Assembly: GCF_900107205.1 (NCBI RefSeq)
Contig: NZ_FNPC01000002.1
Location: forward strand, 372,001-436,000
From: Halopenitus persicus
GTDB lineage: Archaea; Halobacteriota; Halobacteria; Halobacteriales; Haloferacaceae
DNA length: 64,000 nt
Direction of reading: 5' to 3'
Shown here: positions 17,808 through 27,260 of the stretch, one piece after another
How the letters are laid out: each line of letters starts with the position of its first letter
Numbering within the stretch: position 1 is the first letter of the stretch
The notes under the pieces: generated by a model
The model's database searches: none
Seen by the model: the letters and a program-made list of their open reading frames with translations, nothing else
Told to the model about the DNA's origin: nothing
Program-made: the position numbers and the translations under genes

Positions 17808-18676
17808 TCGAGATACCCCCCGATGCCGTCAGGATACGCAACGAGCACGACTATCATGATTGCGAAGAGAATGACCATCGCCATCTGGCTTGACACCCAG
17901 ATGATGCTGATGCTGCGAACGACCGCCAGTCCCATCGCCGCCAGCAGCGTTCCGCGAACGCTCCCGAGTCCGCCGACCATCACGACGACGAACGAGAGGA
18001 GGAACGGGTACCATCCCACCGAGGGATAGACCGCGAACAGCGGGGCCAACAGGACGCCGGCGAGCCCCGCGAGCGCGGCGCTGATCCCGAAGGTGATCGC
18101 GTACACCCGGTTCGGTCGGACGCCCATCAACAGGGCCGTGTCGTGGTCCTGTGAGACGGCGCGGATGGCGAGTCCGAGCTCGGTTCGCGAGATGACGACG
18201 AAGAGTAGCCCGAGCGCGACGAGCGAGATGACGAAGATCAGCACGCGCTGTGCGCTCAGCGTGATCCCGGCGACGTTCCAGATCACGTCGGTGAACCGCG
18301 GGAACGACTGGCGCTGTGTCCCGATCCAGACGATGAAGGCGTTCTCGAGGAAGAACGCGAGCCCGAGCGTGACGACCATCGAGGGGATCCCGAACTCCTC
18401 GCGGTCCCGGAGCGGTCGGATGAGCACCACCTCGGTCACGTAGCCGAGCGCGAACACCACGATCCCGGCGGCGATCACCGCCGCGACGAGGCTTCCCGTC
18501 GCGCCGAGCGTGAAGAAGCCGACGAAGCCGCCGACCATGAACATCGCCCCGTGGCCGAAGTTCAACACGCGCGCGACGCCCCAGATGAGCGTCAGCCCGA
18601 CGGCGATCAGCGCGAGCTGGCCGCCGAACAACAGCCCGTTGACGATCTGCTGGGCGAGCAGGGCGACGCTAACCAT
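17804..18676 (-). CDS. livH: Branched-chain amino acid-type ABC transporter permease (LivH)
   Basis: A 290-aa permease with roughly eight membrane helices. The N-terminal QQIVNGLLFGGQLALIAVGLTLIWG and the loop GVRPNRVYAITFGISAALAGLAGVLL are typical LivH blocks. The stop overlaps livM. A 66-nt gap separates it from livF, the largest within the transporter block. Confidence 0.93.
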   Translation of the reverse strand: MVSVALLAQQIVNGLLFGGQLALIAVGLTLIWGVARVLNFGHGAMFMVGGFVGFFTLGATGSLVAAVIAAGIVVFALGYVTEVVLIRPLRDREEFGIPSMVVTLGLAFFLENAFIVWIGTQRQSFPRFTDVIWNVAGITLSAQRVLIFVISLVALGLLFVVISRTELGLAIRAVSQDHDTALLMGVRPNRVYAITFGISAALAGLAGVLLAPLFAVYPSVGWYPFLLSFVVVMVGGLGSVRGTLLAAMGLAVVRSISIIWVSSQMAMVILFAIMIVVLVAYPDGIGGYLE

Positions 18677-18742
18677 CCGCCACCTCCCGTCCCGGCGTCG
18701 CCCGCCGGAACACGGTGCGGTTCGTGGGTGTCGGTTCCGTCG

Positions 18743-19459
18743 TCATCCGTGTCGTTCTCCGATGTACATCTCCATTATGTCGTCCTCGTTCCGCAGGGAC
18801 TCGGTATCGCCCTCGTACTCCAGCCGCCCCTGATCGAGGACGTAGACGTACTCGGCGATCTCGAGCACCCGTCGGACGTTCTGTTCGATGATGAGCATGT
18901 CCCGACCGCGCTCCTTCAGGGCCGCTATCTGCTCGAAGACGTCGTCGACCAGGTGGGGAGCAAGCCCCGCGCTCGGCTCGTCCAACAGGAGGATGTCGGG
19001 ATCGGGCATCATCGCCCGCCCGAACGCGACCATCATCTGCTGTCCGCCGGAGAGGTCCCCGGCGCGCTGGGCGCGCTTCTCCTCGAGGACGGGAAACATG
19101 TCGTAGACCTCCTCGTACTGGCGGTCGAGCAGGTCGTCGTCGATCAGGTAGCCGCCCATCCGGAGGTTCTCCTTGACGGTCATGTCCGGAAAGACGCTGC
19201 CGCCCTGCGGGAGCATCACGACGCCGCGTTCGAGGACCTCCCGTGGATGGTCGTTCGTCACGTCCTCGCCACGTATCGTGATCGTGCCGTCCCAGACGTC
19301 GACCATCCCGAGGATGGACTTCATCATCGTGGACTTGCCCGACCCGTTCGGGCCGATGACGCAGTTCACGCGGTCCTCGGCGATCGTCGCCGAGAGGTCG
19401 TGGAGGACCTGGTTCTCGCCGTAGCCCGCGTCGACGCCGTCGAGTTCGATCAGGTTCAT
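18743..19459 (-). CDS. livF: ABC transporter ATP-binding protein (LivF)
   Basis: A 238-aa ATPase. Walker A GPNGSGKST (about 37-45), signature LSGGQQMM, Walker B ILLLDEPSAGLAP, and the C-terminal YVLDQGRLEYEGD stretch typical of LivF. It begins 1 nt after livG ends. It powers the LivH/LivM permeases. Confidence 0.94.
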   Translation of the reverse strand: MNLIELDGVDAGYGENQVLHDLSATIAEDRVNCVIGPNGSGKSTMMKSILGMVDVWDGTITIRGEDVTNDHPREVLERGVVMLPQGGSVFPDMTVKENLRMGGYLIDDDLLDRQYEEVYDMFPVLEEKRAQRAGDLSGGQQMMVAFGRAMMPDPDILLLDEPSAGLAPHLVDDVFEQIAALKERGRDMLIIEQNVRRVLEIAEYVYVLDQGRLEYEGDTESLRNEDDIMEMYIGERHG

Positions 19460-19460
19460 C

Positions 19461-20171
19461 TCAGGTCCCCCCGAGGTAGGCCTCGCGGACCTTCTCGTCG
19501 TCGCGGATCTCCTCGAAGGTGCCCGAGGCGATGTTGCGGCCGGCGTTCATCACGACGACGCGTTCACACAGCTCGCTTATCACTGACATATCGTGTTCGA
19601 TGACGAGGATGGCCGTCCCGTTCGCGTTGATGCGGCGGATGTCGTCCATGATGTCGTCCATCAGCACGGGATTGACGCCCGCCGCAGGCTCGTCGAGCAG
19701 GATGAGATCCGGCTCGAGCATCAGCACGCGGGCGAGCTCGAGCAGCTTCTTCTGCCCGCCGCTGAGCTCGTCGGCGCGATTCTCCCGCACCTCCTCGAGC
19801 TGGAGCTCCTCGAGCAGCCGCTCGATGCGCGCCTCCTGTTCGGCCGGCCCACACGAGACGTTCGGCACGAGCAGGTTCTCGTAGACGGAGAGGCGGCCGA
19901 ACGGCTTCGATATCTGGAACGTTCGCCCGATCCCGCGCTTCGAGACCGCGTCGGGCGAGGCGCCCGTGACGTCCTCCCCGTTGAGGGAGACCGTGCCCTC
20001 GTCCGGGTCCAGAAACCCGGTGATGAGGTTGAGCGTGGTCGTTTTGCCGGCCCCGTTCGGGCCGATCAGGCCGACGAGCTCGCCCTCCTCGATCGCCAGG
20101 TCGAGCCCGTCGACGGCGACGATGCCGCCGAACCGTTTCGTCACGTCGTCAACTGAGAGTACTGTCGTCAT
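19461..20171 (-). CDS. livG: ABC transporter ATP-binding protein (LivG)
   Basis: A 236-aa ATPase. Walker A GPNGAGKTT, signature LSGGQKKLLELAR, Walker B LILLDEPAAGVNP, and the GRTFQISKPFGRLSVYENLL Q-loop block diagnostic of LivG. Its ATG overlaps the amidase stop (ATGA), which suggests translational coupling of transporter and amidase. Confidence 0.94.
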   Translation of the reverse strand: MTTVLSVDDVTKRFGGIVAVDGLDLAIEEGELVGLIGPNGAGKTTTLNLITGFLDPDEGTVSLNGEDVTGASPDAVSKRGIGRTFQISKPFGRLSVYENLLVPNVSCGPAEQEARIERLLEELQLEEVRENRADELSGGQKKLLELARVLMLEPDLILLDEPAAGVNPVLMDDIMDDIRRINANGTAILVIEHDMSVISELCERVVVMNAGRNIASGTFEEIRDDEKVREAYLGGT

Positions 20172-21679
20172 CTGTCACCTCCGATCGCCGTCGGGGGATA
20201 CGCGTCCGCCCAGGGGATCGCGTCCTCGATCGCCGCGCCCGCGGCGACCACCTCGCGGTCGGCGAGCCGGTCGCCGACCACCTGCATGCCGATCGGGAGC
20301 CCGTCGTCGTCGAACCCGACCGGGATCGAGACGGCCGGGTGGCCGCTGAGGTTCAGCGGCCAGGTGAGCGTCCAGCCGTGCATCCGGTGGACGGACTCGC
20401 CGTCGACGGTCGGCTCCGTGACGTCGAGCCCGAACGCGGTCCGTCCGAGCGTCGGCGTCGCGAGGACGTCGACGTCCGCGAGCGACGCCGTGATCGCGTC
20501 GTACACCGCCGTCCGGCGGCGGCGTGCCGTCGCGAGCGTCGACGTATCGAGCTCGAGACCGGCCCGGATCCGCGAGCGGACCTCGGGCGTTATCGGCTCG
20601 TCGATCGTCAGCAGGTCGACGTCGGCGTCGCGCTTGAGGTTCTCGTACAGTCCGACGTATCGGGACTGGAGGACCCACTCGATCGCGTCGTGGCGCTCCT
20701 CCCAACTCCCCTCGAAGGGAACCTCGATCTCCTCGACCGTCGCGCCGGCCGCCGAAAGCTCCTCGAGGGCGGATTCGACCGCGCTCGAGACCGCGTCCGA
20801 GACGGCGAAGTCGCCGAAGTTCGGCGAGTAGCCGATCCGGAGGTCGGCGAGGTCGGGTGCCTCCCGGGCCGCCTCCTGATAGGACTCCGTCGGTTCGGGG
20901 AGCCCGTAGGGATCGCTCGCGTCGGGGCCCGCGATCGCCTCGAGCATCAGCGCCGCGTCCGAGACGGTGCGGGCGATCGGCCCGAAGAACGTGTACGGAA
21001 GGATCTCCTGAAACGCGTCCGAGCGAACCGGGCCAGCGGGAACGCGCCCGAAGTCCGGGAGGAGTCCGACCACGCCGCAGGCGCTCGAGGGAATTCGGAT
21101 CGAGCCGGCCGCATCCGAGCCGAGCGCGAGCGGGGCCAGCCCGGCGGCGACCGCCGCCGCGCTGCCGCCCGAGGACCCGCCGGTCGTTCGGTTCGGGTCC
21201 CATGGGTTCCCCGAGGCGCCGAAGACGGGGTTGTCCGTCATCGTTTTCCGGCCGAACTCCGGCGTGTTCGTCTTCCCGAGGAGTATCGCTCCCGCCTCCC
21301 GGAGCCGGGAGACGACCACGTCGTCCTCCTCGGGGACGTGGTCGGCGAAGGCGGGCGAACCGAACGTGGTCCGCACGCCCGCGACGCGGTTCAGGTCCTT
21401 GATCGCGACCGGAACGCCGTGCAGCGGGCCGAGGTCGTCGCCGCGCTCGACGGCGCGTTCGGCTTCCGCGGCGGCCTCCCGGGCAGATTCCTCGCAGACT
21501 GTCACGTACGCGTTGATCTCGGGGTTCACCCGGTCGATGCGCTCGAGGAACGCGTCGACGACCGTGACCGGCGAGCGCTCCCCGCGGCGGATGTCCGCGG
21601 CGAGGGTCGTCGCGGGAGCGTAACAGACGTCGGTCACGTCGTCGCTCGAGACGGCCGTCGTGTCGTCACTCGAGGTCAT
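20168..21679 (-). CDS. Amidase signature family hydrolase
   Basis: A 503-aa Ser-cisSer-Lys hydrolase. Lys94 (VAIKDLN), Ser169/170 (TTGGSSGGSAAA) and nucleophile candidate Ser193 (GSDAAGSIRIPSS) make up the triad. The family includes acetamidase, nicotinamidase-like enzymes, urethanase and GatA. There is no GatB/GatC neighbour, and it lies between a GNAT gene and a transporter ATPase, so hydrolysis of an imported amide is more likely than tRNA amidation. The start MTSSDDTTAV overlaps the GNAT gene by 14 nt. Confidence 0.92.
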   Translation of the reverse strand: MTSSDDTTAVSSDDVTDVCYAPATTLAADIRRGERSPVTVVDAFLERIDRVNPEINAYVTVCEESAREAAAEAERAVERGDDLGPLHGVPVAIKDLNRVAGVRTTFGSPAFADHVPEEDDVVVSRLREAGAILLGKTNTPEFGRKTMTDNPVFGASGNPWDPNRTTGGSSGGSAAAVAAGLAPLALGSDAAGSIRIPSSACGVVGLLPDFGRVPAGPVRSDAFQEILPYTFFGPIARTVSDAALMLEAIAGPDASDPYGLPEPTESYQEAAREAPDLADLRIGYSPNFGDFAVSDAVSSAVESALEELSAAGATVEEIEVPFEGSWEERHDAIEWVLQSRYVGLYENLKRDADVDLLTIDEPITPEVRSRIRAGLELDTSTLATARRRRTAVYDAITASLADVDVLATPTLGRTAFGLDVTEPTVDGESVHRMHGWTLTWPLNLSGHPAVSIPVGFDDDGLPIGMQVVGDRLADREVVAAGAAIEDAIPWADAYPPTAIGGDR

Positions 21680-22088
21680 ATTTGAACGAGTAGCAGTATT
21701 TCTCGTATCCCAGGTCGAGGTAGAACCGGTGGGCGTCCTCGCGCCACAGGCCCGACTCGAGCTCGACGGCCGCACAGTCCTCCTCGGCCGCCCACTCGTG
21801 GACGTGCTCGAGCATCTCGGCGCCGTGGCCCTCCGACCGGTGGTCCTCGTCGACGACGAGGTCGTAGACGTACGCGTGCCGGCCGAGGTAGAGGTTCGTC
21901 GAGATCGTGACGCCGGCGACCGCCACCGGCTCCCCGCCGACGTAGCCGGCGAAGAGCCGGTAGCCCTCCTCGGCCATCGGCTCGTACAGCTCCTCGAACG
22001 CCTCGCGGTCGAGGTGGTCGCGGAGCTGTCGCAGGACGGGGAAGACGGCGTCACGCTCGTCCGCCGAGGTGACGCGCGTTATCCGCAT
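21666..22088 (-). CDS. GNAT family N-acetyltransferase
   Basis: A 140-aa protein with the GNAT fold. YVYDLVVDEDHRSEGHGAEML (about 73-93) contains the acetyl-CoA pyrophosphate-binding loop in the modified form RSEGHG, and LWREDAHRFYLDLGY near the C-terminus is the usual substrate-side helix and strand. It overlaps the amidase start, so it is probably translated with it. It could acetylate the amine released by the amidase or M20 enzyme, or act as detoxification; the substrate is not determinable. Confidence 0.88.
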   Translation of the reverse strand: MRITRVTSADERDAVFPVLRQLRDHLDREAFEELYEPMAEEGYRLFAGYVGGEPVAVAGVTISTNLYLGRHAYVYDLVVDEDHRSEGHGAEMLEHVHEWAAEEDCAAVELESGLWREDAHRFYLDLGYEKYCYSFKYDLE

Positions 22089-22189
22089 CGCTCCCCGTTC
22101 GGCCGGCTCGATCCCGATCCGGCGCGGGTTCCGGCTCCGAATCCGTTCGGGCCGCGGTCAGCCTCCGTATCGTGTCCTGCCATCCGTGA

Positions 22190-23569
22190 TCAGTAGACCG
22201 AGGTGTCGATCTCGGCGGTGGCGATCTCCGAGGGCCACACGAGGTTGAGCTCCTGGTCGATGACCTGGTAGCCGGGGGCGGGCTGGGTGTCGACGCTGCC
22301 CCAGGCGGCCTGGTGGTTATCCTGGTAGCTGATGTAGCCGGTGCCGCCCGGGATCGGGTCGTGTTCGAGGACCGTCGACTCCCACTCCTCGACGCTCGCC
22401 GACCGGAAGGCCTCGAGGCTCTCGAAGGACGACACGTACTCCGAGATGACCTTGATGTTCTGGTAGGACAGCGCCGCGCTGCCGGTCATGTCGAGGTCGG
22501 TGCGTTCGTTCCACGCCTCGAGGGCGCCCTGTTCCTCCAGCAGCGAGTCGACGCGGCCCGCGTTCAACATCGTGAACGCTCCGTCGGCGGCGCTGCCGGC
22601 GGTCTCGAGCGCGTCCCCGATCGTGAGCCCGTAGTTGTGGAAGAAGTGCGTCTCCTCGAAGCCGGCCTCGGCGAACTGTCGCGTGAGGTTGCCGGCGCCC
22701 GAGGAGGACGTCTGGACCGCCCAGACGACGTCGGGGTCGTTTGACTGGATCCGCGAGAGCAGCGACGTGAAGTCCGTCGCGTCGAGGCTGACCTCGTCCT
22801 CGGAGATGATCTCCCAGCCGATCTCGTCGAGCTCGGACCCCATCAGGTCCATGATCGTCAGCCCGTAGGAGGTGTCCTCGCCGATGAGGGCGATCGTCTG
22901 GTCCTCGTAGGGGAAATAGCCCGTTCCCTCCTCCTGGAACTGGTTGATCAGCTTGCGCCATCCCACCGCGTAGGCCTCCGACGGCGGCGTCGTCTTGAAG
23001 ACGTTCCACAGCTCCTGCTCGTTGATCTTATCGACGATCGCGCTGGACACCGCCTCGTCGATGATCTGCGGGACGTCGTGTTGGGCGGTGACCTCGACGG
23101 TCGCGAGCGCAACGTCGCTGTGGAAGCCGCCGCCGATCACGTCGACGTTCTCCTGTTGGATCAGCCGGTTGACCGCGTTGCGCCCCGAGGAGGGCTGCGA
23201 CTCCGAATCGCCGAAGACGAGCTCGATGTCCTGGCCGTGGACGCCGCCCGCCTCGTTGATCATGTCCCGTGACATCTCGGCGCCGATCCGCTTCTGTTCG
23301 CCGATGTTGGAGGTGGGCCCCGAGAACGGGTTGTAGAACCCGATCTTGAGCCCGTCGCCGCTTCCGCCGCCGTTGCCGTTGCCGCCGCCGTTACCGTTAC
23401 CGCCGCCGTTTCCATTGCCGCCGCCGTTGCCGTTGCCGCCGCCGTTACCGTTACCGCCGCCGTTGCCGAGGCAGCCGGCCACGGAGGCGATCGCGATTCC
23501 GGCGCCGGTCGTCTTGAGGAAGGCTCGACGGCTGTCGCCGTTCGACTTCGTATTGTCATTCGGTCTCAT
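22190..23569 (-). CDS. ABC transporter substrate-binding lipoprotein (Tat, HAAT family)
   Basis: A 459-aa protein. The N-terminal SRRAFLKTTGAGIA is a twin-arginine signal (Arg14-Arg15), followed by a lipobox ending at Cys33 (SVAGC), the usual export route for haloarchaeal binding proteins. Residues 35-73 are a Gly/Asn repeat linker. The mature domain (LKIGFYNPFSGPTS onward) is a type I periplasmic-binding fold of the Liv/amide class (Peripla_BP_6). First gene of the minus-strand unit leading through GNAT, amidase and LivGFHM. It defines substrate choice for the whole cluster. Confidence 0.93.
   Translation of the reverse strand: MRPNDNTKSNGDSRRAFLKTTGAGIAIASVAGCLGNGGGNGNGGGNGNGGGNGNGGGNGNGGGNGNGGGSGDGLKIGFYNPFSGPTSNIGEQKRIGAEMSRDMINEAGGVHGQDIELVFGDSESQPSSGRNAVNRLIQQENVDVIGGGFHSDVALATVEVTAQHDVPQIIDEAVSSAIVDKINEQELWNVFKTTPPSEAYAVGWRKLINQFQEEGTGYFPYEDQTIALIGEDTSYGLTIMDLMGSELDEIGWEIISEDEVSLDATDFTSLLSRIQSNDPDVVWAVQTSSSGAGNLTRQFAEAGFEETHFFHNYGLTIGDALETAGSAADGAFTMLNAGRVDSLLEEQGALEAWNERTDLDMTGSAALSYQNIKVISEYVSSFESLEAFRSASVEEWESTVLEHDPIPGGTGYISYQDNHQAAWGSVDTQPAPGYQVIDQELNLVWPSEIATAEIDTSVY
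23363..23467 (-). repeat. Coding minisatellite: GNGGG linker
   Basis: Seven 15-bp units encode Gly-Asn-Gly-Gly-Gly directly after the lipobox Cys. Units differ by synonymous changes (GTTGCC, GTTACC, GTTTCC forms), so they are not a fresh slippage product. The linker probably tethers the binding domain away from the membrane. Confidence 0.85.
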
Positions 23570-23912
23570 ATGTCTGATAACCACTCTCGTGGATGTTATG
23601 AGCACACTTAACCGTTCTGGAAGCGATTAGCGGATGTCGCATTAATACTGTAAAAATGGAACCCCGTTTTATCGTCCTCTTTTCGATTGAACCTCGTGTC
23701 ATTTTTCGGGACGCTCCTCCGTCCCCGTATCCATCGTTCAGCTGCCGATCGCTCCCGCCGTCGGGATCCGCGACCATCGTCCGACCGAACCCGAACGCCT
23801 CGTTGTTTTAGATATCGTTGAATATATTCTGATTACTTTGGATAGTATCCCGATCTTATATCCGCCGTCGGATGAGAGTAAGAATTATACGATAGTGGTC
23901 AAATCCTTGAGT
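23570..23912. promoter_or_regulatory. AT-rich divergent regulatory gap
   Basis: The 343-bp gap between the binding-protein gene and the divergent aminotransferase is clearly more AT-rich than its surroundings and has no credible gene. AATTATACG at 23883-23891 lies about 26 nt before the aminotransferase ATG. On the minus strand a CATAAC element near 23594-23600 sits about 27 nt before the binding-protein ATG. Several other AT runs (23640-23660, 23805-23835) could hold regulator sites. Confidence 0.55.
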
Positions 23913-25274
23913 ATGGCCGGACCACCGATCGAGGAGCTTCATTTCGACGACGCACCGTCAGTCGGGGACGTCCCCGGACCACGATCACGCGAACTGCTGG
24001 AGAAACAGCGCCAGATCGATTCGAGCGCGGTGGCGTATCCCGAGGACATTCCCGTCGCCTTCGAGGAGGGAAAGGGCGCGACCGTTCGCGATCCGGACGG
24101 CAACACCTACATCGACCTGTTCGCCGGCATCGGCGTGTTGAACGTGGGTCACTCGAACCCGTACGTGCTCGAGGCCGTCCACGAGCAGGCCGACAAGCTC
24201 GTTCACACGATCGACTTCCCGACCGAGGCACGCCTCGACCTCATCGAGCGGCTCAACGAGATCGCGCCGCCCGGGCTCAAGGACCAGAACCGCTTCGTCT
24301 TCGGCGGCCCGACCGGCTCCGACGCCATCGAGGCGGCGATCAAGCTGGCGAAGTACAACTCGGGCGGCGACGGGCTGATCTCGTTCCGGGGGGCCTATCA
24401 CGGCACGTCCTCGGGGGCGATGAGCGTCACGGGCAATAAAAAGCTCAAGGAGCACTACACGCCGTTGCTCGCGGATGTAGTGCACGCGCCGTATCCGAAT
24501 CCGTTGCACCAGGAGAAGCCGCCCCAGGAGGCGGTCGAGCACTCCCTCGAGGAGGTCAAAGCGATCCTCGAGGACCCGTACGGGGGATTGGCGAATCCGG
24601 CGGGGATCATCGTCGAGCCGATCCAGGGCGAGGGCGGGATCGTCGCGCCGCCGGAGGGCTTTTTACAGGGCCTGCGGGATCTGGCGACGGACAACGACGT
24701 GCCGCTGGTGTTCGACGAGATCCAGTCGGGGTTCGGCCGGACTGGGGAGTGGTGGGCAAGCGAGTGGTACGACGTGACGCCGGACGCGATGACGACCGCG
24801 AAGGCGCTGGGCGGCGTGGGATTCCCGCTGTCGGGATTGATGTACCACGAGGACCTGGACACGTGGGGGTCGGGCGACCACGCGGGCACGTACCGCGGCC
24901 ACGTGGTGGCGATGCGGGCGGGCGTCCGCGCGATCGAGTACATCCAGGCCCACGACCTGCTGGCACACGCCCGCGAGCTGGGCGAGACGATCCGCGGCCG
25001 GTTTGCCGAGATCGCCGACTCGAACGACGCGATCGCCGAGATCCGCGGCAAGGGCCTGTTCATCGGCGTCGAGTTCACCGACGACGAGGGCAACCCGGCC
25101 GACGAGACGGTCGACGCGATCCAGACCGACTGCTTCGAACACGGCGTCCTGGTCTGGAAGGCCGGCCCCCACGGCAACGTGTTGCGGCTCGTGCCGCCGC
25201 TGGTGTTGACCGAGGAGCTGGCCGACACGGCGATGACGATCGTCGCCGACGCCATCGACCGACAGACCGACTAG
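23913..25274 (+). CDS. Class III PLP aminotransferase (GABA/diamine/omega-amino acid type)
   Basis: A 453-aa fold-type I enzyme. [48 protein letters not shown] and the PLP Lys297 in [10 protein letters not shown] are all present. Family members transaminate GABA, putrescine/diamines, beta-alanine or acetylornithine. It is divergent from the Liv-type transporter cluster and shares its control region, which suggests it handles the amine product of that system (inference). The start at 23913 is chosen over an upstream in-frame start because a TATA-like box sits 26 nt before it. Confidence 0.92.
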   Translation: MAGPPIEELHFDDAPSVGDVPGPRSRELLEKQRQIDSSAVAYPEDIPVAFEEGKGATVRDPDGNTYIDLFAGIGVLNVGHSNPYVLEAVHEQADKLVHTIDFPTEARLDLIERLNEIAPPGLKDQNRFVFGGPTGSDAIEAAIKLAKYNSGGDGLISFRGAYHGTSSGAMSVTGNKKLKEHYTPLLADVVHAPYPNPLHQEKPPQEAVEHSLEEVKAILEDPYGGLANPAGIIVEPIQGEGGIVAPPEGFLQGLRDLATDNDVPLVFDEIQSGFGRTGEWWASEWYDVTPDAMTTAKALGGVGFPLSGLMYHEDLDTWGSGDHAGTYRGHVVAMRAGVRAIEYIQAHDLLAHARELGETIRGRFAEIADSNDAIAEIRGKGLFIGVEFTDDEGNPADETVDAIQTDCFEHGVLVWKAGPHGNVLRLVPPLVLTEELADTAMTIVADAIDRQTD

Positions 25275-25547
25275 TCCCGGTAGCTCAGGCCCGGCGACGC
25301 TGACGCTGCCGTTCGTTCCATTTATAAACGGAACCGAGGGACCACCGGTCGATCCACCGTGTGGCACCGTCACACCGCCGACCGGCGACCGACGTTTTTA
25401 AGCGAATCCGTCCGGAAGGAACGACAACTCGCTGGGACGGACCTCCAGCGGGCACCCGCCGCCCGGCCGACGCCGGTCGGGGACGGGACGAGATGTGGTT
25501 CCGCGGCGTCGTCGCGGGACTGAATCGCAAGCGTCCGTGGACAACCC
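25275..25547. promoter_or_regulatory. rpl15e upstream region with two TATA-like boxes
   Basis: TTTATAAACG (25321-25330) and TTTTTAAG (25395-25402) are the two best promoter candidates. The nearer one predicts a leader of roughly 125 nt before the L15e ATG, which is long for a haloarchaeal transcript. No ORF in this gap has credible composition. Confidence 0.4.
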
Positions 25548-26138
25548 ATGGCACGAAGCTTCTACTCGCACATCAAGGACGCCTGGCAGTCCCCCAAGGA
25601 GGGGAAACTCGCCGAGCTCCAGTGGCAGCGCAAGCAGGAATGGCGCGAACAGGGCGCGATCGAGCGGATCGAGCGCCCCACCCGCCTCGACAAGGCCCGC
25701 GAACTCGGCTACAAGGCCAAGCAGGGCGTCGTCGTCGCCCGCGTGAGCGTCCGCAAGGGCGGCTCGCGCAAGCAGCGCTTCACGGCCGGTCGGCGGTCGA
25801 AGCGCCAGGGTGTCAACCGACTCTCCCGCCGGAAGTCGATCCAGCGGATCGCCGAGGAGCGCGCCTCGCGGAAGTTCCGCAACCTGCGCGTGCTCAACTC
25901 CTACTGGGTCGGCGAGGACGGCTCCCAGAAGTGGCACGAGGTGATCCTGGTGGACCCGAACCACCCCGCGATCGAGAACGACGACGACCTGAGCTGGATC
26001 TGCGAGGACCAGCACCGGGGTCGCGCGTTCCGCGGACTCACCTCCGCCGGCACCAAGGGCCGCGGCCAGCGCACGCGCGGCAAGGGCACCGAACACACGC
26101 GACCGTCGATCGGCGGCGACCGGCGCCGCGGCAAGTAA
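25548..26138 (+). CDS. rpl15e: 50S ribosomal protein L15e
   Basis: A 196-aa protein of the archaeal/eukaryotic L15e family, a structural protein of the large subunit with no bacterial counterpart. [25 protein letters not shown] and [25 protein letters not shown] are near-invariant blocks. The C-terminus is Gly/Arg-rich ([19 protein letters not shown]). It is monocistronic, followed by a T-run. Confidence 0.97.
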   Translation: MARSFYSHIKDAWQSPKEGKLAELQWQRKQEWREQGAIERIERPTRLDKARELGYKAKQGVVVARVSVRKGGSRKQRFTAGRRSKRQGVNRLSRRKSIQRIAEERASRKFRNLRVLNSYWVGEDGSQKWHEVILVDPNHPAIENDDDLSWICEDQHRGRAFRGLTSAGTKGRGQRTRGKGTEHTRPSIGGDRRRGK

Positions 26139-26181
26139 TCGACGTCGCCGATCGATTCGCCGTCGGCGACGCGTTCGGCCG

Positions 26182-26187
26182 TTTTTT
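26182..26187 (+). terminator. T6 run after rpl15e
   Basis: Six T residues 43 nt after the stop codon, in otherwise GC-rich DNA: a typical archaeal oligo-T terminator. Confidence 0.5.
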
Positions 26188-26297
26188 AGCGACTCGTCAC
26201 GTCCGGCAGCCACCGCGCCGACGCCCCGGACGGTCGCGTGCCGGTCGCGTTCGGATCGCCCCCGTAGCCTTATGCCCGTCACCGGCCAACGTCGGGT

Positions 26298-27110
26298 ATG
26301 AGCCTCTCGCTGGACGCCACGCAGCTGGACCGCTACTCCAGACACATCATTCTGGACGAGGTCGGCCCCGAGGGCCAGGGTCGGCTGCTCGAGAGCGACG
26401 CGCTCGTGATCGGCGCGGGCGGGCTCGGCGCGCCGGTCATCCAGTACCTCGCCGCGGCGGGCGTGGGGACGATCGGGATCGTCGACGACGACGTGGTCGA
26501 GCGGTCGAACCTCCAGCGGCAGGTCATCCACGCCGACGCCGACGTCGGCGAGCCGAAGGTCGAGTCCGCCCGTCGGTACGTCGAGGCGCTCAACCCGGAC
26601 GTCGACGTCGAGACCCACGAGAGCCGCCTCGACGCGCCCAACGCGCGCGAGCTGCTGGCCGGCCGCGACGTGGTCGTCGACTGCTCGGACAACTTCCGAA
26701 CGCGCTATCTCGTCAACGACGCCGCCCGGCTGGAGTCGGTTCCGGTCGCCCACGGCGCGATCTACAAGTTCGAGGGCCAGGCCACGACGCTGCTCCCCGA
26801 GGGCCCGTGCTACCGGTGTCTGTTCCCGGAGGCGCCGGAGCCGGGAACCGTCCCCGACTGTGCCTCCACGGGCGTTCTCGGCGTCCTGCCCGGTACGGTC
26901 GGCTGTATTCAGGCGACGGAGGCGGTCAAGGTCCTGCTCGACTCGGGCGATCCGCTGGCGGGGCGAATGCTGTTCTACGACGCGATGGAGATGACCTTCG
27001 AGACGGTCGAGTACGCGCGAAACCCCGACTGTCCGGTCTGTGGCGACGACGCCATCGAGACGATGGAGGGGATCGATTACTCCGGCGGCTTCGCGATCCA
27101 GGCTGACTAG
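26298..27110 (+). CDS. ubaA: UbaA, E1-like SAMP-activating enzyme (MoeB/ThiF/HesA)
   Basis: A 270-aa adenylyltransferase. GAGGLGAPV is the ATP-binding Rossmann motif, RSNLQRQVIH contains the Arg finger, and CYRC plus CPVC form the structural zinc site. Cys188 in PDCASTGVLG corresponds to the active-site Cys188 known for Haloferax volcanii UbaA. The enzyme activates ubiquitin-like SAMP proteins both for protein conjugation and for sulfur transfer to tRNA and molybdopterin. The tRNA partner NcsA is at 57151-58164. A CTTATG box at 26268-26275 fits a leaderless start. Confidence 0.93.
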   Translation: MSLSLDATQLDRYSRHIILDEVGPEGQGRLLESDALVIGAGGLGAPVIQYLAAAGVGTIGIVDDDVVERSNLQRQVIHADADVGEPKVESARRYVEALNPDVDVETHESRLDAPNARELLAGRDVVVDCSDNFRTRYLVNDAARLESVPVAHGAIYKFEGQATTLLPEGPCYRCLFPEAPEPGTVPDCASTGVLGVLPGTVGCIQATEAVKVLLDSGDPLAGRMLFYDAMEMTFETVEYARNPDCPVCGDDAIETMEGIDYSGGFAIQAD

Positions 27111-27260
27111 CGGCGGCGGTTCCCGCCGTCTTCCTCCATTCCCGCTGACTGCCGTCGCCTCCACCAGCCGCTGCCGCTCCCGCCGTCTCCCCCTGCTTCC
27201 GAACACGGCCGCCCGACGCGGATCGAACCGGTTTAGGCGGGGCCGGTCGTGGCTACGGTA

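Noticed and set aside
20168-21679. GatA subunit of the tRNA amidotransferase
   Set aside because: No GatB/GatC nearby and tight coupling to transporter and GNAT genes; a stand-alone amidase is more likely.
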